64,000 bases of DNA from Bathynomus jamesi (GCA_023014485.1 JAJOZX010005797.1:100001-164000), one strand, 5' to 3'; positions 10,112-20,961 are shown, counted from the stretch's first letter. Numbers and translations are program-made. Notes: generated by a model not told the origin, from the letters alone.

Positions 10112-10371
10112 AAATAAATATGAAACAATACACACAAACTAAAATCCAATAATCTCGGTAAAGAAACTTTTGGGCCATTAGGGTTATTTATTAATAATTT
10201 AATTTATTAATTTAATTCAGAAAGGTGTACGTGCAAGAATTAATATGTTTATGCAAGTTAATGGTGTGCAGCGATTTGAACAATTATTATAATAAAAACA
10301 AAAGTGAATTCTGCTTATGGGTCCAGACTTCTGAAACACCTTTTATTTATACATATACTATATATTTTGAA

Positions 10372-10377
<6 letters not shown>

Positions 10378-10441
<64 letters not shown>
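10378..10441. repeat. (TA)n microsatellite
   Basis: Pure TA directly abutting a SINE tail. Confidence 0.96.
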
Positions 10442-10444
<3 letters not shown>

Positions 10445-11010
10445 CAACTGCAAAGAACACGCAGTATAATTAACGTAAAGAACGACGCTTGTATAGAAGA
10501 ACATACCGCGCAAGATGAGGAGGGAGAACGAACAAATTAAAAAATGAGGTAACCACCCGGGAATCGAACCCGGGATCTTCCGATTGCCGGTCAGATATGA
10601 TAACCACTACACTATGGTCCTCACTCGATCAGAAGTCGTAATTCTCCTACATACGCGCAGAAAACCAATGCCCCGAGGGGGGCACCTCTCGCATGCCGCA
10701 CCTATATATACATTTCAAGCGTCGTTCTTTACGTTAATTATACTGTGTGTTCTTTGCAGTTGAAATGTGTATATATATAGGTGCGGCATGCGGGAGGTGC
10801 CCCCCTCGGGGCATTGGTTTCTGCGCGTATGTAGGAGAATTACGACTTCTGATAGAGTGAGGACCATGGTGTAGTGGTTATCATATCTGACCGGCAATCG
10901 GAAGATCCCGGGTTCGATTCCCGGGTGGTTACCTCATTTTTTCATTTGTTCGTTCTCCCTCCTCATCTTGCGCGGAATGTTCTTCTATACAAGAGTCGTT
11001 CTTTACGATA
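10442..11010. repeat. Two full SINEs head to head with an extra tail fragment between
   Basis: A minus-strand SINE (10442-10703) faces a plus-strand SINE (10781-11010). Between them lies a plus-strand tail fragment (about 10715-10767) and a short TA run. The plus copy has the clearest tRNA-like part (about 10863-10935): A box TGGTGTAGTGG, a 5-pair anticodon-like stem around CCGGCAA, and a T arm CCCGGGTTCGATTCCCGGG. The loop lacks U33, so it is not a working tRNA. Confidence 0.88.
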
Positions 11011-11014
11011 TATA

Positions 11015-11048
<34 letters not shown>

Positions 11049-11099
11049 CAAGTATCCATTGGGCCGATATTGGTATTTGGGATATAGCCAAGTTTTATA

Positions 11100-11270
11100 G
11101 TTCTATACAGAAATAGTTCCCTTTTGTAATAAATGTAATAAGAGGCGCTGGTCTGGTCTGGTTTCAGAGCACTTGGAATTTTCAGATGATGGGAAGCTTC
11201 ATGAGAACTTTCGAGAGCCAAAACCTCCGAATAGACAGTCATCTTCAGCGAAATTACTTAGCTAGAGTAG
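11100..11270 (-). repeat. LINE 3' tail fragment
   Basis: On the minus strand it matches 37130-37300 (TGTCTATTCGGAG, CTTCCCATCATCTGA, ACCAGACCAGCGCC) and, more loosely, the sequence right after the LINE stop at 44954. I infer a 5'-truncated copy of that LINE's 3' untranslated region. Confidence 0.65.
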
Positions 11271-11560
11271 AATTTTAGTTTTAATAGTGTAGCTCAACAA
11301 ATGTCTTCTATCTGAGCTGGAGATACTTGGTTATGTGAGATAGAGTGCTCAAGAAAACAATTCCCTCCTTCACCAAGTTAATTCTAGAGTAAGGGTCACC
11401 GCCCTGATTACCACGCGATGAGGAATCGATGTGCGAAACTCCTACCAGGTTACGACGATTCAGAATCAATCTGCGTCGACCCCTGTGCACTGTGCAGCAT
11501 ACCACCTCATTTGCGGGATTGGTGCAGGAGAGAGTTGTTTTTTACTGTCCTTCTGCCATA
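11271..11560. other. No recognised feature
   Basis: Non-repetitive sequence with no gene signature; a 65-codon minus frame has no recognisable domain. Confidence 0.45.
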
Positions 11561-11573
11561 TATATATATATAT

Positions 11574-11604
<31 letters not shown>

Positions 11605-11615
11605 CATAGATATTA

Positions 11616-11921
11616 TAGCTATTGATTTACTTTTCGAAAATCGATGTTTACAAATAAATAGGAGGTTCAAGACAGTAGCGAACATTTCTAAAATTCATAT
11701 TCCATCTTCAATGACCGAAACGTTTCGACAAAATATTTGTCATCGTCAATGGGGAGCTAAAATAATGTAAAAACCTAAAATTACAGAGTAAAAGGTTTAT
11801 AATTAAAATAATAATTAAAGCCAATCAAAATGAGAAACGTGACTATATAATTGAGGTTTAAATGCAAAGTACATTAACTTAAAATATATACTGAAAGGGT
11901 TAGTGAAAGAACTTACTTAGC
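11616..11921 (-). mobile_element. Penelope-type terminal repeat fragment
   Basis: Bounded by GATA and TA tracts. Contains a hammerhead-like core on the minus strand (11723-11749) with a GTTTACAAATAAATAGGAGG stretch downstream, similar in layout to the repeat at 6427. No coding region. Confidence 0.6.
11723..11749 (-). ncRNA. Hammerhead-ribozyme-like core
   Basis: TTGACGA, stem II GACAAA/TTTGTC around a short loop, then GAAACG. The first core position is U instead of C; the rest fits UGANGA and GAAA. Confidence 0.55.
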
Positions 11922-11922
11922 A

Positions 11923-11966
<44 letters not shown>

Positions 11967-11969
<3 letters not shown>

Positions 11970-12136
11970 TAAAACCACGAAGGAAAGGAAACACAAAATG
12001 GTGCTCAAGCGCTTTCGTCTAATGACATCCTCAGGATGTCATTAGACGAAAGCGCTTGAGCACCATTTTGTGTTTCCTTTCCTTCGTGGTTTTATTCATC
12101 ATAAATATTTTTCACGTGTTACCTTCGTGAAATAAT

Positions 12137-12140
<4 letters not shown>
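11967..12140. mobile_element. Penelope-type repeat palindrome
   Basis: GAATAAAACCACGAAGGAAA through GACATCCTCAG is followed at once by its complement, giving a hairpin of about 65 bp per arm, then CATAAATATTTTTCACGTG. The left arm keeps a hammerhead-like core (minus, 12013-12034); at the join the other arm has lost its CUGA. TA tracts lie on both sides. Confidence 0.78.
12013..12034 (-). ncRNA. Hammerhead-ribozyme-like core
   Basis: CTGAGGA, stem II GTC/GAC with an ATTA loop, GAAAGC. The same core recurs at 55135-55156 and 60226-60247. Confidence 0.6.
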
Positions 12141-12167
<27 letters not shown>

Positions 12168-12194
12168 CAGCCACCTCTCGATTTACGCGATAGT

Positions 12195-14815
12195 TACGTT
12201 GAATTGAATAAACTTTATTAATAATAAGATAAATACGTTCGTTTTACAATTTGCAATGACATGAATAATTGTGAAGCTCGACTATTTATTTTATTTTATT
12301 TGGCCCTTAAGCTTTAGGCTTTACTGGGCTCTTATTAAAAATAAACAGGTAGTTGTTATTAAGTAATAATAAATAAATAAATAATTAAATAAGTATTATT
12401 AATAGTTAAAACATGTATTAATCTTAAATTATCACTACTGCTATGACAAATACATGGTCACCATTGAAGGCACTATACCAATACCATACAAAGAAACCAA
12501 TATTATACACGAGAGATAAGAACTGAACAATCCCAAGAAATGTGTTTTTAATACTAGATTACACACGAGAAATTAATAATTAGTAAACAATATTAATGGA
12601 CATTAATCCTAGATTTTTGTCAGTATGCCATTATTAATCGGGATTTCAACTTGGTTTTAAACAAATTTACATTCACAATATTTTTTATATCGGCATGCAA
12701 GTCATTCCATAGTTTCAATCCAATGAAAATGGGTAGTTTTTGAGATTAAGACAATCTAAATTGAGGTATAACAAGCTTTGATCTATTTCTGGTCTGATAC
12801 GAGTGGATTTCTTGATGAGTTACAAAATACCTATTCACCCATTGCAAATTAATGATTTTGTTCTTATACTTGTAAATAAAAATAAAATGTGCCACTTTGG
12901 TTATATCATTGAGCTTTAGTAGGTTTAGCTCTTTAAATAATGCACTAGAGTGATCAAGGAAATTAGCATCAGATAATAACCTTATTGTTCGTTTTTGGAT
13001 GACAAAGATACCTTTTAATGCGTTGTTAGCGGAGTTTCCCCAAACAATGGTGCAGTACGTTATATAAGGAAGAACAAGAGTATGATAAAGAGTCAATAAA
13101 ACTTGTTAAGGGACTACATTTCTAAGTTTAAGCATTATAGCAACGCTCCTTGAAATCTTTTTCGCGATATAATTTACATGATCACTCCATTGCAAATTCT
13201 TATCTAGCATTACACCAAGAAATTTTGTTGCAGTACACTCCTTCATAGCGATTTCATTGACATTAAGTTCATCAAGATATACATTTCTTTTATTAGTAAA
13301 AATCATGAAATTTGTTTTACTGGTATTTAGGAAGAGTTTATTGGTGGTCAACCATTTCATTACACTGATGAATTCTGAATGAAATATATTCTTAACTGTA
13401 TTAACAGCTTTGCAAGAAAAAGAGACAATTGTATCATCTGCAAACATTATGAAGTTCAGTACATCAGATGAACGTGGAAGGTCATTTATATATAATAAAA
13501 ATAACAGTGGACCCAGAACTGAGCCCTGTGGCACACCATGTTTGACAAGCGCTTTAGATGAGCAAAATTTGTTTACTGATACAAAATGATATCTATTGGA
13601 CAAATAACTTTTAAACCAATCACTGATTGCTCCTCTAAAGCCGTAACAATATAATTTATTAAGTACAATATTATGGTCTATTACATCAAACGCCTTACTC
13701 AAATCCATATATATTGATATCATTATTTCTTTGTTCTCTTTAGCTATATTTGCAATTTCCATAAGATTTAAAATAGCCATTTCCATTGTTTTATTATTAC
13801 GGAAGCCATATTGATTTGGAGATAATAAATTGTAGGATTCTAAATATCGCTGCATTCTACTTTTTACAATTTTTTCAAAAACTTTGCTGAACACAGATAA
13901 TGAACACACCGGCCTTTGGAAATACTTTGATTGATAATTTTAGCCAAAGTTACAGATATCTTATCTTTAACAAGTTTCACTATAGATACAGGAATGTTAT
14001 GAATGTTATATTTTGTATTTTTTTAATTTACCAATAATATTCCGGACCTCAGTAGAGGTAGCAGGAACAAAAGAAAATTAATTTAGTGGGCTGGGTGGCA
14101 TATATTCTAGAGGTGAGTGATTATTATTTAGTAAGTGTGAGCGAAGTTTATCCGCTATTGAAGTAAAATGTGCATTTAAAGAGTTTGCAATAGCAGTATC
14201 ATCAGTAATTTCTTTATTATCAGCATTTAATTTCTCTATTGAATTTTTCTTAATTTGTTTTCTGAGAAGATTGTTTATGGTTGTCCAAGTGTTTTTCATG
14301 TCTCCTTTATGTTTGGAAAATTAATTGTTATAATAGTTATATTTTGCAATTTTGATTATTTTAGTTAATTTGTTTCTGTATTGAGTATATTGTATTTTAG
14401 GAATTTTGCTCTGTAATTGTAATTTGAATAATTTATCTCTGTTCTTTATTGAAGTGATAATTCCTGGAGTGATCCATGGATTTGCGACACTTTTGGGCGA
14501 AACTGTTTTTCTCCTTAAAGGAAAGCAAATATTAAAAATGTGGAATAAGGTCATAGAAGAATTGAAACATATGATCTGGGTCATTTATAGGTTCGTCACA
14601 GTCAAATCGAGTATTTTCTACAGCCCCAATAAATTTTATTTTGTTAACCTCTGAGAATATTCTGTAATCAATAGTTCTTTTGTCCGCAACCTGAACAATG
14701 ATCATTGATGTTCGTGGTTATAATTCCAGAATTTACGATGGCATTGCTATTTACAAATATATTATCAATCGTAGATTCTGTTATTCGATTCTTGAAAATG
14801 GTCGTGTAAATCAAA
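12195..14815 (-). mobile_element. Non-LTR retrotransposon (LINE), 5'-truncated
   Basis: Minus-strand LINE beginning inside the endonuclease domain (near 14815) and ending in an AT-rich 3' region at about 12195 (AATAAA at 12207). It lies inside the Tigger element, so it is younger than that element. Exact borders and target duplication could not be fixed by eye. Confidence 0.85.
12746..14815 (-). pseudogene. LINE endonuclease / reverse transcriptase, frameshifted
   Basis: Reads from about 14800 to 12746. First the APE-type endonuclease end (STIDNIFVN, TTNINDHCS); then a linker (PWITPGI); then reverse transcriptase: LSVFSKVFEKIV, YGFRNNKTMEMAI, DLSKAFDVIDHN (first catalytic Asp), GVPQGSVLGPLLF, FADDT (13106-13909), and a C-terminal part LYHTLVLPYITYCTIVWG (12746-13096). 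At least three frame breaks separate the blocks. It would copy its own RNA into DNA at a nicked target. The motif set fits the CR1/L2-like side of LINEs; I cannot fix the clade. Confidence 0.9.
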
Positions 14816-15001
14816 AATTTAAATCAAATATAATTTTCCCCATAGGGAATAATGTAAAAAGTGGAGGTTAGGGATTTTTGTTATCAATAAGACACGGTAC
14901 CGTACCCAATATTATACCAATGAAAAACTACAGTATACTGCTAAATCTAATACACGTACAATACAGTAAATTGTAATAAGTAAAAGAAGAAAATGACAAA
15001 G

Positions 15002-15451
15002 TTAATTCAAACATTTACCATTTACTGCTGCTTCTGAATTGCTTGCTGGTGCTGGTGGAGAGGGAGGAGGGGAGTGGAGTGATTGAGTGGGCTGGGCTCT
15101 TACACCGCTAGATGTTGATGGCTCGTCGTCCTTACGAGTCTTCTTTTTCTTGAAAAAGAAATCCAATGTCTTCTGCGATGCCTTCATCGTCTTCTCACGA
15201 TGGATTTCTTTATAGCAATTGATGTCAACTAGGACATTTCGGGCCACCTTTGAGCTGCGTTCCGTGTTCGGGTCGTCCTCATCAAAAATAGCGAGAGCAA
15301 GGTCGACGTAGCGAAATGCTTCAGCCAACCTCTTGCTAGTGAGAGAACGCACTTGCTCGATATCACCGTCTGCTGCTACCACCTCCTCCTGGTGTTCCTT
15401 CTCCAGCTGAACAAGATCGCGTCGCGTGACGGATTGCGTTATTCCAATCAC
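15002..15451 (-). pseudogene. Tigger/pogo transposase C-terminal fragment
   Basis: The 149-residue frame contains LVQLEKEHQEE, LAEAFRYVDLALAIFDEDDP and INCYKEIHREK, KTLDFFFKKKK. The cysteine-tyrosine-Lys-Glu-Ile plus QxTLDxFFKK ending is characteristic of the C-terminal tail of Tigger/jerky-type transposases, beyond the catalytic domain. DDE catalytic residues are absent. An acidic, Ser/Pro-rich tail follows. Confidence 0.8.
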
Positions 15452-15540
15452 CGGCCAGCGTAAATAAAAAAAAGGTATAAATGGACCGCGCGCGTTATTC
15501 TAAAAACGCGTAAACCAAACTCGCGTAAAACGCGAGGTGG

Positions 15541-15541
15541 C

Positions 15542-15588
<47 letters not shown>

Positions 15589-15590
15589 CA
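15541..15590. repeat. (GT)n(TA)n microsatellite
   Basis: GT run passing into TA, between two Tigger-type elements. Confidence 0.96.
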
Positions 15591-16394
15591 CAGTGGAACC
15601 TTGCTTAACGAGTGCCTCGTATAACGAGAAATTCGTATAACGAGCCAAAAGAATGGGGGGAAATTACCTTGCATAACGAGCGACACTTGCTTAACGAGCA
15701 AGAAATTGTGGGGGAGAATTTGTCAGGGGAGGACGAAGAAACGCCCGTAGCAGAACAACAACCCTCCAGTGCAATAAGGGAGATGCTGAGATCTTGGGAA
15801 TCTGTTGTATCTACGTTGAAAAGCATCATCCTAATAAGGCAGTGACTATGCGATCTACAAATTTATTTATGATAATGTTATCACGCATTTTCGTCAAAAT
15901 TTAAAGCGTAGACAAAAACAAATGACTCTAGACAGTTTCCTCGTGAAAAAGGATCCAAAAGAAAGTGAAAGTGCCTCTAAAAATTTAAAGCTAGTGACTT
16001 GTGAGCTCGTCGAGAATGTTATTGCATTGAACGAAGACGATTCTCCTCCTTCCCCTCAATAACCCTCTCCTCCTCCCCTGTCTCTTCATTTCCTTTGCGT
16101 GCGTCAGGAGCACCTTCTCTCTTCGTAAGTTATTTATAAAATTTCACCGTTTACTAATTATTTACATTCTCTTTTGGGTTAATTTTTTATAATAATCTTT
16201 TTCATTTCATGCAATAATAATTTAAAAAACGCCTTTAAATATCATTATAAATATTATTTTAAGTATTTTTAAGCATGGAACGCATTATCATATTTTACAT
16301 TGATTCCTATGGAAAAAATTGCCTTGTTTAACGACATTTTGCATAACGAGCACAATTCGGGAACGAATTATGCTCGTTAAGCAAGGTTCCACTG
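15591..16394 (+). mobile_element. Tigger-derived short element, 0.8 kb
   Basis: Ends CAGTGGAACCTTGCTTAACG and complement (about 22 paired bases), TA on the right side and near the left. The GCTTAACGAG/TATAACGAG repeats inside each end are typical of Tigger-type elements. Internally deleted, it keeps only the 3' end of a transposase. Confidence 0.85.
15612..16062 (+). pseudogene. Tigger transposase C-terminal remnant
   Basis: An open frame (15612-15845) covers EIVGENLSGEDEETPVAEQQ; after a frameshift DNVITHFRQNLKRRQKQMTL and DSFLVKKDP follow, ending at 16060-16062. The RRQKQxTLDxFLVKK block matches the C-terminal tail of Tigger-type transposases. No catalytic domain remains. Confidence 0.75.
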
Positions 16395-16571
16395 TATATA
16401 TATATAGGCCCTCTCAGAGGTCCAGAGAGGCCCGGGCCACTTCCAGTTTTTGAAGCTATTACTTTCACTGCAAAATATTATATTCAAACCTGAAAGTTTC
16501 TAAATTTGAGGCCCCCTTAAGCTTGAGGCCCAGGCCAAATGGCCCTCCTAGCCCACCACTCTGATAGGCCC

Positions 16572-16605
<34 letters not shown>

Positions 16606-16616
16606 TATATATATAT
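16395..16616. other. TA/GT tracts around a short GC-rich repeat
   Basis: GGCCCxxxxAGAGG-type sequence near 16413 and GGCCCACCACTCTGATAGGC-like text near 16555 may be paired ends of a hAT-like MITE; too weak to call firmly. Confidence 0.3.
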
Positions 16617-17292
16617 ACTGGAAAAGTTCATGAAGACACGTGTAGTAGTAGTAATGGTATTTTTTACTATCAGTCCGTCTCTGGAAACTGAAAATAAAGT
16701 TTACCATAAGACTCTTTACAATTTTTTTAACAACTTTTATTAAGTACAATATGAAGGCAAATGCCGATTAAAGCTATAAAATTAATGTTAGAATTTTTTT
16801 GAGCGATAAAATCGCGGTTCATGTTTTTTGGGAGTGATAAAATGGCTGATCCCACAAAGGTTTAGAAAGGTACTGCTAACAAAATTGGGTGGTTTGACCT
16901 GACTCATAAGATTTTAGTGTCACGATGGCGTCGGTTTGCGTGGTTGTAAGTATTCAGTGTGTTTAACTTCATGCAAATTTTTTGATGATGAGAGGCTGCA
17001 TTTAATTTTTATGTAGAACACACGGTGTATTGCTAAAAGAATTTATTTGCCCTAAGAAAAACAAGGAAATATATTGTTTGTGGTAATAATGTGTGTTCGA
17101 TAAAAACAGAAAGCATTTCGTTGCCATAGGTCGGTGCGTGATAAGAAACGGAGAAGGGGAACACGCAAGGTTAGGTAGGTTAGGTTAGGTTAGTAGTGTT
17201 TAGTTTTACGGTATATATAATATATATAGTGAATATATACAGTGTTCGTTTTACTACATATATATAAAGGTCACTCATGTTGGCTGTTTCTA
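16617..17292. other. No recognised gene; short TTAGG-like run
   Basis: AT-rich sequence without a recognisable frame. At 17167-17192 five near-copies of TTAGG (GGTTAGGTAGGTTAGGTTAGG) occur; far too short to be telomeric. Confidence 0.5.
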
Positions 17293-17520
17293 CAATTTCC
17301 ATAATTTATATATCAATGGATTCGTTTTTACATCGTGAATGCGCCCTAGATAGTCTCTACTGAAGGAATTACCCGCATTTTAGGGTATTTTTTCACACTT
17401 ATACCCCAAAACAAACTTCGTGTCCTAACTTAGTTTTGGGCCAGTTCCCTCACTTGAGACTATCCAAATCGCATTCCTGGTGTAATAACGAATCCATTGA
17501 TCTATAAATTATGGGAATTG
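17293..17520. repeat. Palindromic MITE
   Basis: AATTTCCATAATTTAT ... ATGGATTCG ... AGTCTC on the left pairs with its complement on the right over about 75 bases per arm. A 75 bp spacer contains no coding sequence. Confidence 0.8.
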
Positions 17521-17564
17521 AAGAGACCGGAGTGATAGTAAAAAATTACGGTGCTCTTCCAATA

Positions 17565-17845
17565 TGTGCTCTACCTTAAAATTTACATTCCAATACGTGA
17601 TCTACCTTAGATTATTCGGATTAGCAGCAGGTACGTTAGTTAGCCTTATAAGGCTAACTAACGAAAATATCACGACTTAACCTAACCAATCGTCAAGGGC
17701 GTATAGTTGACCTAACGATTGGTTAGGTTAAGTCATGATATTTTCGTTAGTTAGCCTTATAAGGCTAGTTTCACGGTAGAGCACGTATTGGAATATGGTA
17801 GATCACAGTTTCGCGGTAGAGCACATATTGGAAGAGCACCAAAAT
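17565..17845. repeat. Larger palindrome containing palindromic MITE family P
   Basis: Outer arms GGTGCTCTTCCAATATGTGC and complement enclose the family-P core (GTTAGCCTTATAAGGCTAAC, CCTAACCAATCGTCAAGG and its inverted partner at 17633-17768). The outer ends differ from those of the copy at 3650, so either the core was inserted in another palindrome or the family has alternative ends. Confidence 0.75.
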
Positions 17846-18018
17846 TACCGTAATAATTATATTAAAAACTAACAAGAAAAATAAAGACAGTCTTCCGCGT
17901 ACTTTCGTGTGTAAGTCAACACCGCCTCAAGGAGCAAAATCCTTCATTGTCTTAAAAATTTGCTCCTTTACACATGAAAGTACCCCGACGACTCTCTCTA
18001 TTTTTCCTGTAGGTTGGT

Positions 18019-18090
18019 TTATATATATATATATATATAATATATATAATATATATATTATTATATATATATATATGTGTGTGTGTGTGT
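18019..18090. repeat. (TA)n(GT)n microsatellite
   Basis: TA with AATA interruptions followed by a GT run, directly before a SINE head. Confidence 0.95.
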
Positions 18091-18302
18091 ATAACCTTGT
18101 TTTGTTTTCGCCCAAATTGTTTATTCTCACGAAGGCCAAGCTTGTTGCTCCACCTCGAGGTCTTTGGTGTAGTGGATAGCATATCCGACCGGCAATTGGA
18201 TGATCCCGGGTTCGATTCCTGGGAGGTACCTCATTTTTCATTTGCTCGTTCTCCCTCCTCATCTTGTGCGGAACGCTCTTCTACACAAGCGTCGTTCTTT
18301 AC

Positions 18303-18303
<1 letters not shown>
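18091..18303 (+). repeat. tRNA-derived SINE
   Basis: Plus-strand copy: head ATAACCTTGTTTTG, A-box-like TGGTGTAGTGG (near 18168), B box GGTTCGATTCC (near 18209), tail ending CGTCGTTCTTTAC at 18303, then a TA tract. Confidence 0.83.
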
Positions 18304-18339
<36 letters not shown>

Positions 18340-18354
18340 AAGGAGGAGATTGTA

Positions 18355-19728
18355 AGGGGTTCCAAAAAACCTTAGCCCCCCCCCCATTTGCAGCTTACAT
18401 GTTTACTTATATCGAAATAGTTTTTATTGATTATAAAAATATATAAAATTCTTTATTTATTGCAGGTATTAAAATTACTCTAGCTGATAAAGTGATAATA
18501 TAATGGCTTCTCAATTAATTGGTGATTCGGAGAGGCAACATGTGATAGATCGCATACGAGCAATAACATTTCGGGAAGCTCGTGATGCTGGAGCCACCTT
18601 TATAACACGTTCATGGGTTGCCAAAAAGTTGCGAAGAAGTGAGGACTTCGTCAAAAGAAATTGGAATAAAACTTTGGATGAATGTGAAATGGATACAACC
18701 AAATCTGGGCGCCCAAATTTGCCACTCTCTCAGGAAACAAAGGACATCATTGAAAGCGGTACGCGTAAGCGGAAAAACAGCTGTGCTAAACTTTCTAGAG
18801 AGATCGAAGTGTTGAGAGGAAAGATCGTTAGTGGTGAGATCATTCGACTGTACCGTCATAGGCAAGGTTTAAAGCCTTGGCATGAACTTCCAAAGCCAAG
18901 AAAAACTCAACTTAACATCGATGACAGATGTGGTTTGCCCATTATCTTGAAGATTGGGATGTGGATGATTTCATGCATTTAGCTGTCTCCGATGAATTTT
19001 TTGTTTACGTAACACGTCGGCTTAACTACCAAAATGATCGAGTGTGGGCCACAACATCAGATGAAATCGATGACAATGAACATTATCGCGAATTATTAAA
19101 AAGTCCAGACTGTGTTGGTGTGTTTGTTTTGTTCTCTGCAAAGAAGCTCATGTGGGTGCTGAAGCCAAATGGTCAGAGTTGGGATGGACAGTATTTTCGT
19201 GATATTATTCTATCCCAGCATGTCATTCCTTTTCTAAGAAACCCAAACAATGTTATGGATGTCGATCAGGTCATACTTCTGCACGATAAGACCCCCTGCT
19301 TTAAGGCATTAGCCACTCAACAGTTGTTGCGGAACCATGAGATCGATTTCTTTGGAAATGAAGAATGGCCAGGAAATTCTCCTGACCTGAACATCTGTGA
19401 ACACATTGGATCAGTTATAAAGGACAAGGTTGAATGTCTCTCGTTTCAAGAACCTGCAGCAAATCGATTTTCGAAGGATACAATGACGCAACACATTGAA
19501 ACTGTTTTAGCAAATTTGCGTAACGATCAAGATCTATTCACGTCACTTTTGGCAAGCTACCCAAAGCGAATTCAGGCTGTCTTGGAAGCCAATGACGGGA
19601 ACACCAAGTTTTAATTGTTTCTCCTTAAATGTAGGATTAAATTCTCTTTTGTAAGGTATGTTTAGTTTTACTGTACCTCTAATGGTTTAGGCCATGGTCG
19701 GAGGGGGCTAAGGTTTATTGGAGCCCCG
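18355..19728 (+). mobile_element. IS630-Tc1-mariner element with DD37E transposase
   Basis: Ends GGGGTTCCAAAAAACCTTAG and the complement of GGGGCTCCAATAAACCTTAG, flanked by TA at 18353-18354 and 19729-19730; length 1374 bp. Single transposase gene inside with one frameshift. Confidence 0.88.
18503..19614 (+). pseudogene. DD37E Tc1/mariner-superfamily transposase, one frameshift
   Basis: From MASQLIGDSERQHVIDRIRA at 18503 the N-terminal DNA-binding half runs to about 18930, where the frame changes. The second frame to 19614 carries AVSDEFFVYV (first Asp), ILLHDKTPCF (second Asp) and EWPGNSPDLNICEHIG with the Glu at the third position; I count 37 residues between the second Asp and the Glu. 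HDKTP replaces the usual QDNAP. About 370 residues in total. Otherwise the reading is clean, so the copy looks recently inactivated. Confidence 0.88.
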
Positions 19729-20094
19729 TAGACATCAATCAACCAGGGAAGTACTCCAAGGCGTGGGGGACGTTAGGCAGAAGACAGGTAGTGCTAGAAC
19801 TCCCGTTTCTCCCGTCACTGTCATCTTTAGCTGATCTTTTTCTGTTTTATCGATCCTGTGAGCATTCCAGCATGCTCTCAAACACACCCTTCTCCCTCTC
19901 TTCTTCACTACACATACTGTACATGCATTTTACACATTACACAATCTTTTCAAAATTTATATATACTCGTATATGTATAAAAAAAAAAACACGGCAGCGT
20001 GAGCGTCGGAGAGACCTTGACTTTGGTTCTCGTTCTTATAAAGGGGCCATTTCTGCTGGCACACACCCCACGCCCTTGGCCTCTCCTTTGTTCA
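19729..20094. other. No recognised feature
   Basis: A 118-codon plus frame (19791-20147) has no recognisable domain and runs into the mariner relic; not called as a gene. Confidence 0.4.
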
Positions 20095-20785
20095 TAATAT
20101 GTGCGAGGTCTGTTCAAAACGTATCCGGACAAGGTGTTTATTTTTAGAACAAGGTCACGCTTGGAGTTGTGACTGTGCTAAACATGTCTCTGCATGTCGA
20201 GACAAGTTGACTGATAGGGTTGATTTCATTGTGTAGCGTCAGTCCACTGTGGTGAGCCGATAACGTTAAAGGTGTTTTGTTTCGAGGCGATTTCTTACGA
20301 TGCTGGAGAGCACCGAGTCGTTTTTCCTACTATGAAGGTGTTGTTCACCATAAATATGCTCCACAGGGACAAACAATCAACAAGGAATTTTACATTGAGG
20401 TTTTGAGACGTCTACGTGAAGCAGTTCGGAGGAAACGGTCGCAGAAGTGGGAGTCCGGAGACTGAATGCTTCATCACGATAACGCGCCATCTCACTCGTC
20501 GCAAATTGTCCTGCTGGACAAGTTGCGACAAGTGAGAGTTTTGGCCAAAAACGCTACCCCCCCCCCCCCCCCCCCCCCCCCCCCAAGTACAGCAGCCTCC
20601 ATATTCGCCGGATTTGGCTCCATGCGACTTTTTTGTTTCCGAAGCTCAAACAAACCCTGAAAGAACACTGATTGGATGATGTTGAGACTATTAAAAGAAA
20701 TTCGACGGAGCAGCTTTTGGCCATTCCGAAAAGTGCTTTAGAAAAAATGTTTTGAACAGTGGCAGGATCATCGGGAAAATTAAGC
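20095..20785 (+). pseudogene. Mariner relic with a C28 tract in the catalytic domain
   Basis: The plus strand keeps YEGVVHHKYAPQGQTINKEF, LRRLREAVRRKRSQKW and, after one stop, LHHDNAPSHSSQIV (second catalytic Asp), then LAKNAT. The proline stretch before the third Asp has become a pure run of 28 C (20557-20584), after which the frame is lost, although SPDLAPCDFF-like and LKQTL-like codons persist in other frames. The 5' half, including the first Asp, is deleted. This is a mauritiana-like mariner type by its HHDNAPSH motif. Confidence 0.85.
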
Positions 20786-20961
20786 CCCAAACCCTGTAAG
20801 TCCCATATTCTGTCTATTACTCTGGTCTACAGCCAAAATGCTTCGGAAATAAAAGTAGTCAATCTTTACTAATTTTGGGTTACTGAATACGAAAATGATG
20901 CCTAAAATTGCCAATTGGCTCTATTTATAAAGATATCAGGCAACTTTGCACCCTACTAACT

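Larger units (their letters stand above)
12168..15543 (-). mobile_element. Tigger/pogo element split by a LINE
   Basis: Ends CAGCCACCTCTCGATTTACG (12168) and the complement of CAGCCACCTCGCGTTTTACG (ending 15543) pair imperfectly; TA precedes the left end. On the minus strand the transposase C-terminus (15002-15451) is followed by untranslated sequence and, at about 14815, by an inserted LINE. Non-LINE content is about 750 bp, so most of the transposase had been deleted before or after LINE insertion. Confidence 0.8.

Noticed and set aside
10863..10935. Functional tRNA gene
   Set aside because: A and B boxes are good, but the anticodon loop lacks U33, the acceptor stem does not pair, and identical sequence recurs with a shared tail; it is a SINE.
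17167..17192. Telomeric TTAGG array
   Set aside because: Only about five imperfect units in an internal position with no array; at most a weak hint of arthropod origin.
20562..20790. Gly-rich and Pro-rich small proteins
   Set aside because: Created by the C28 tract inside a mariner relic.
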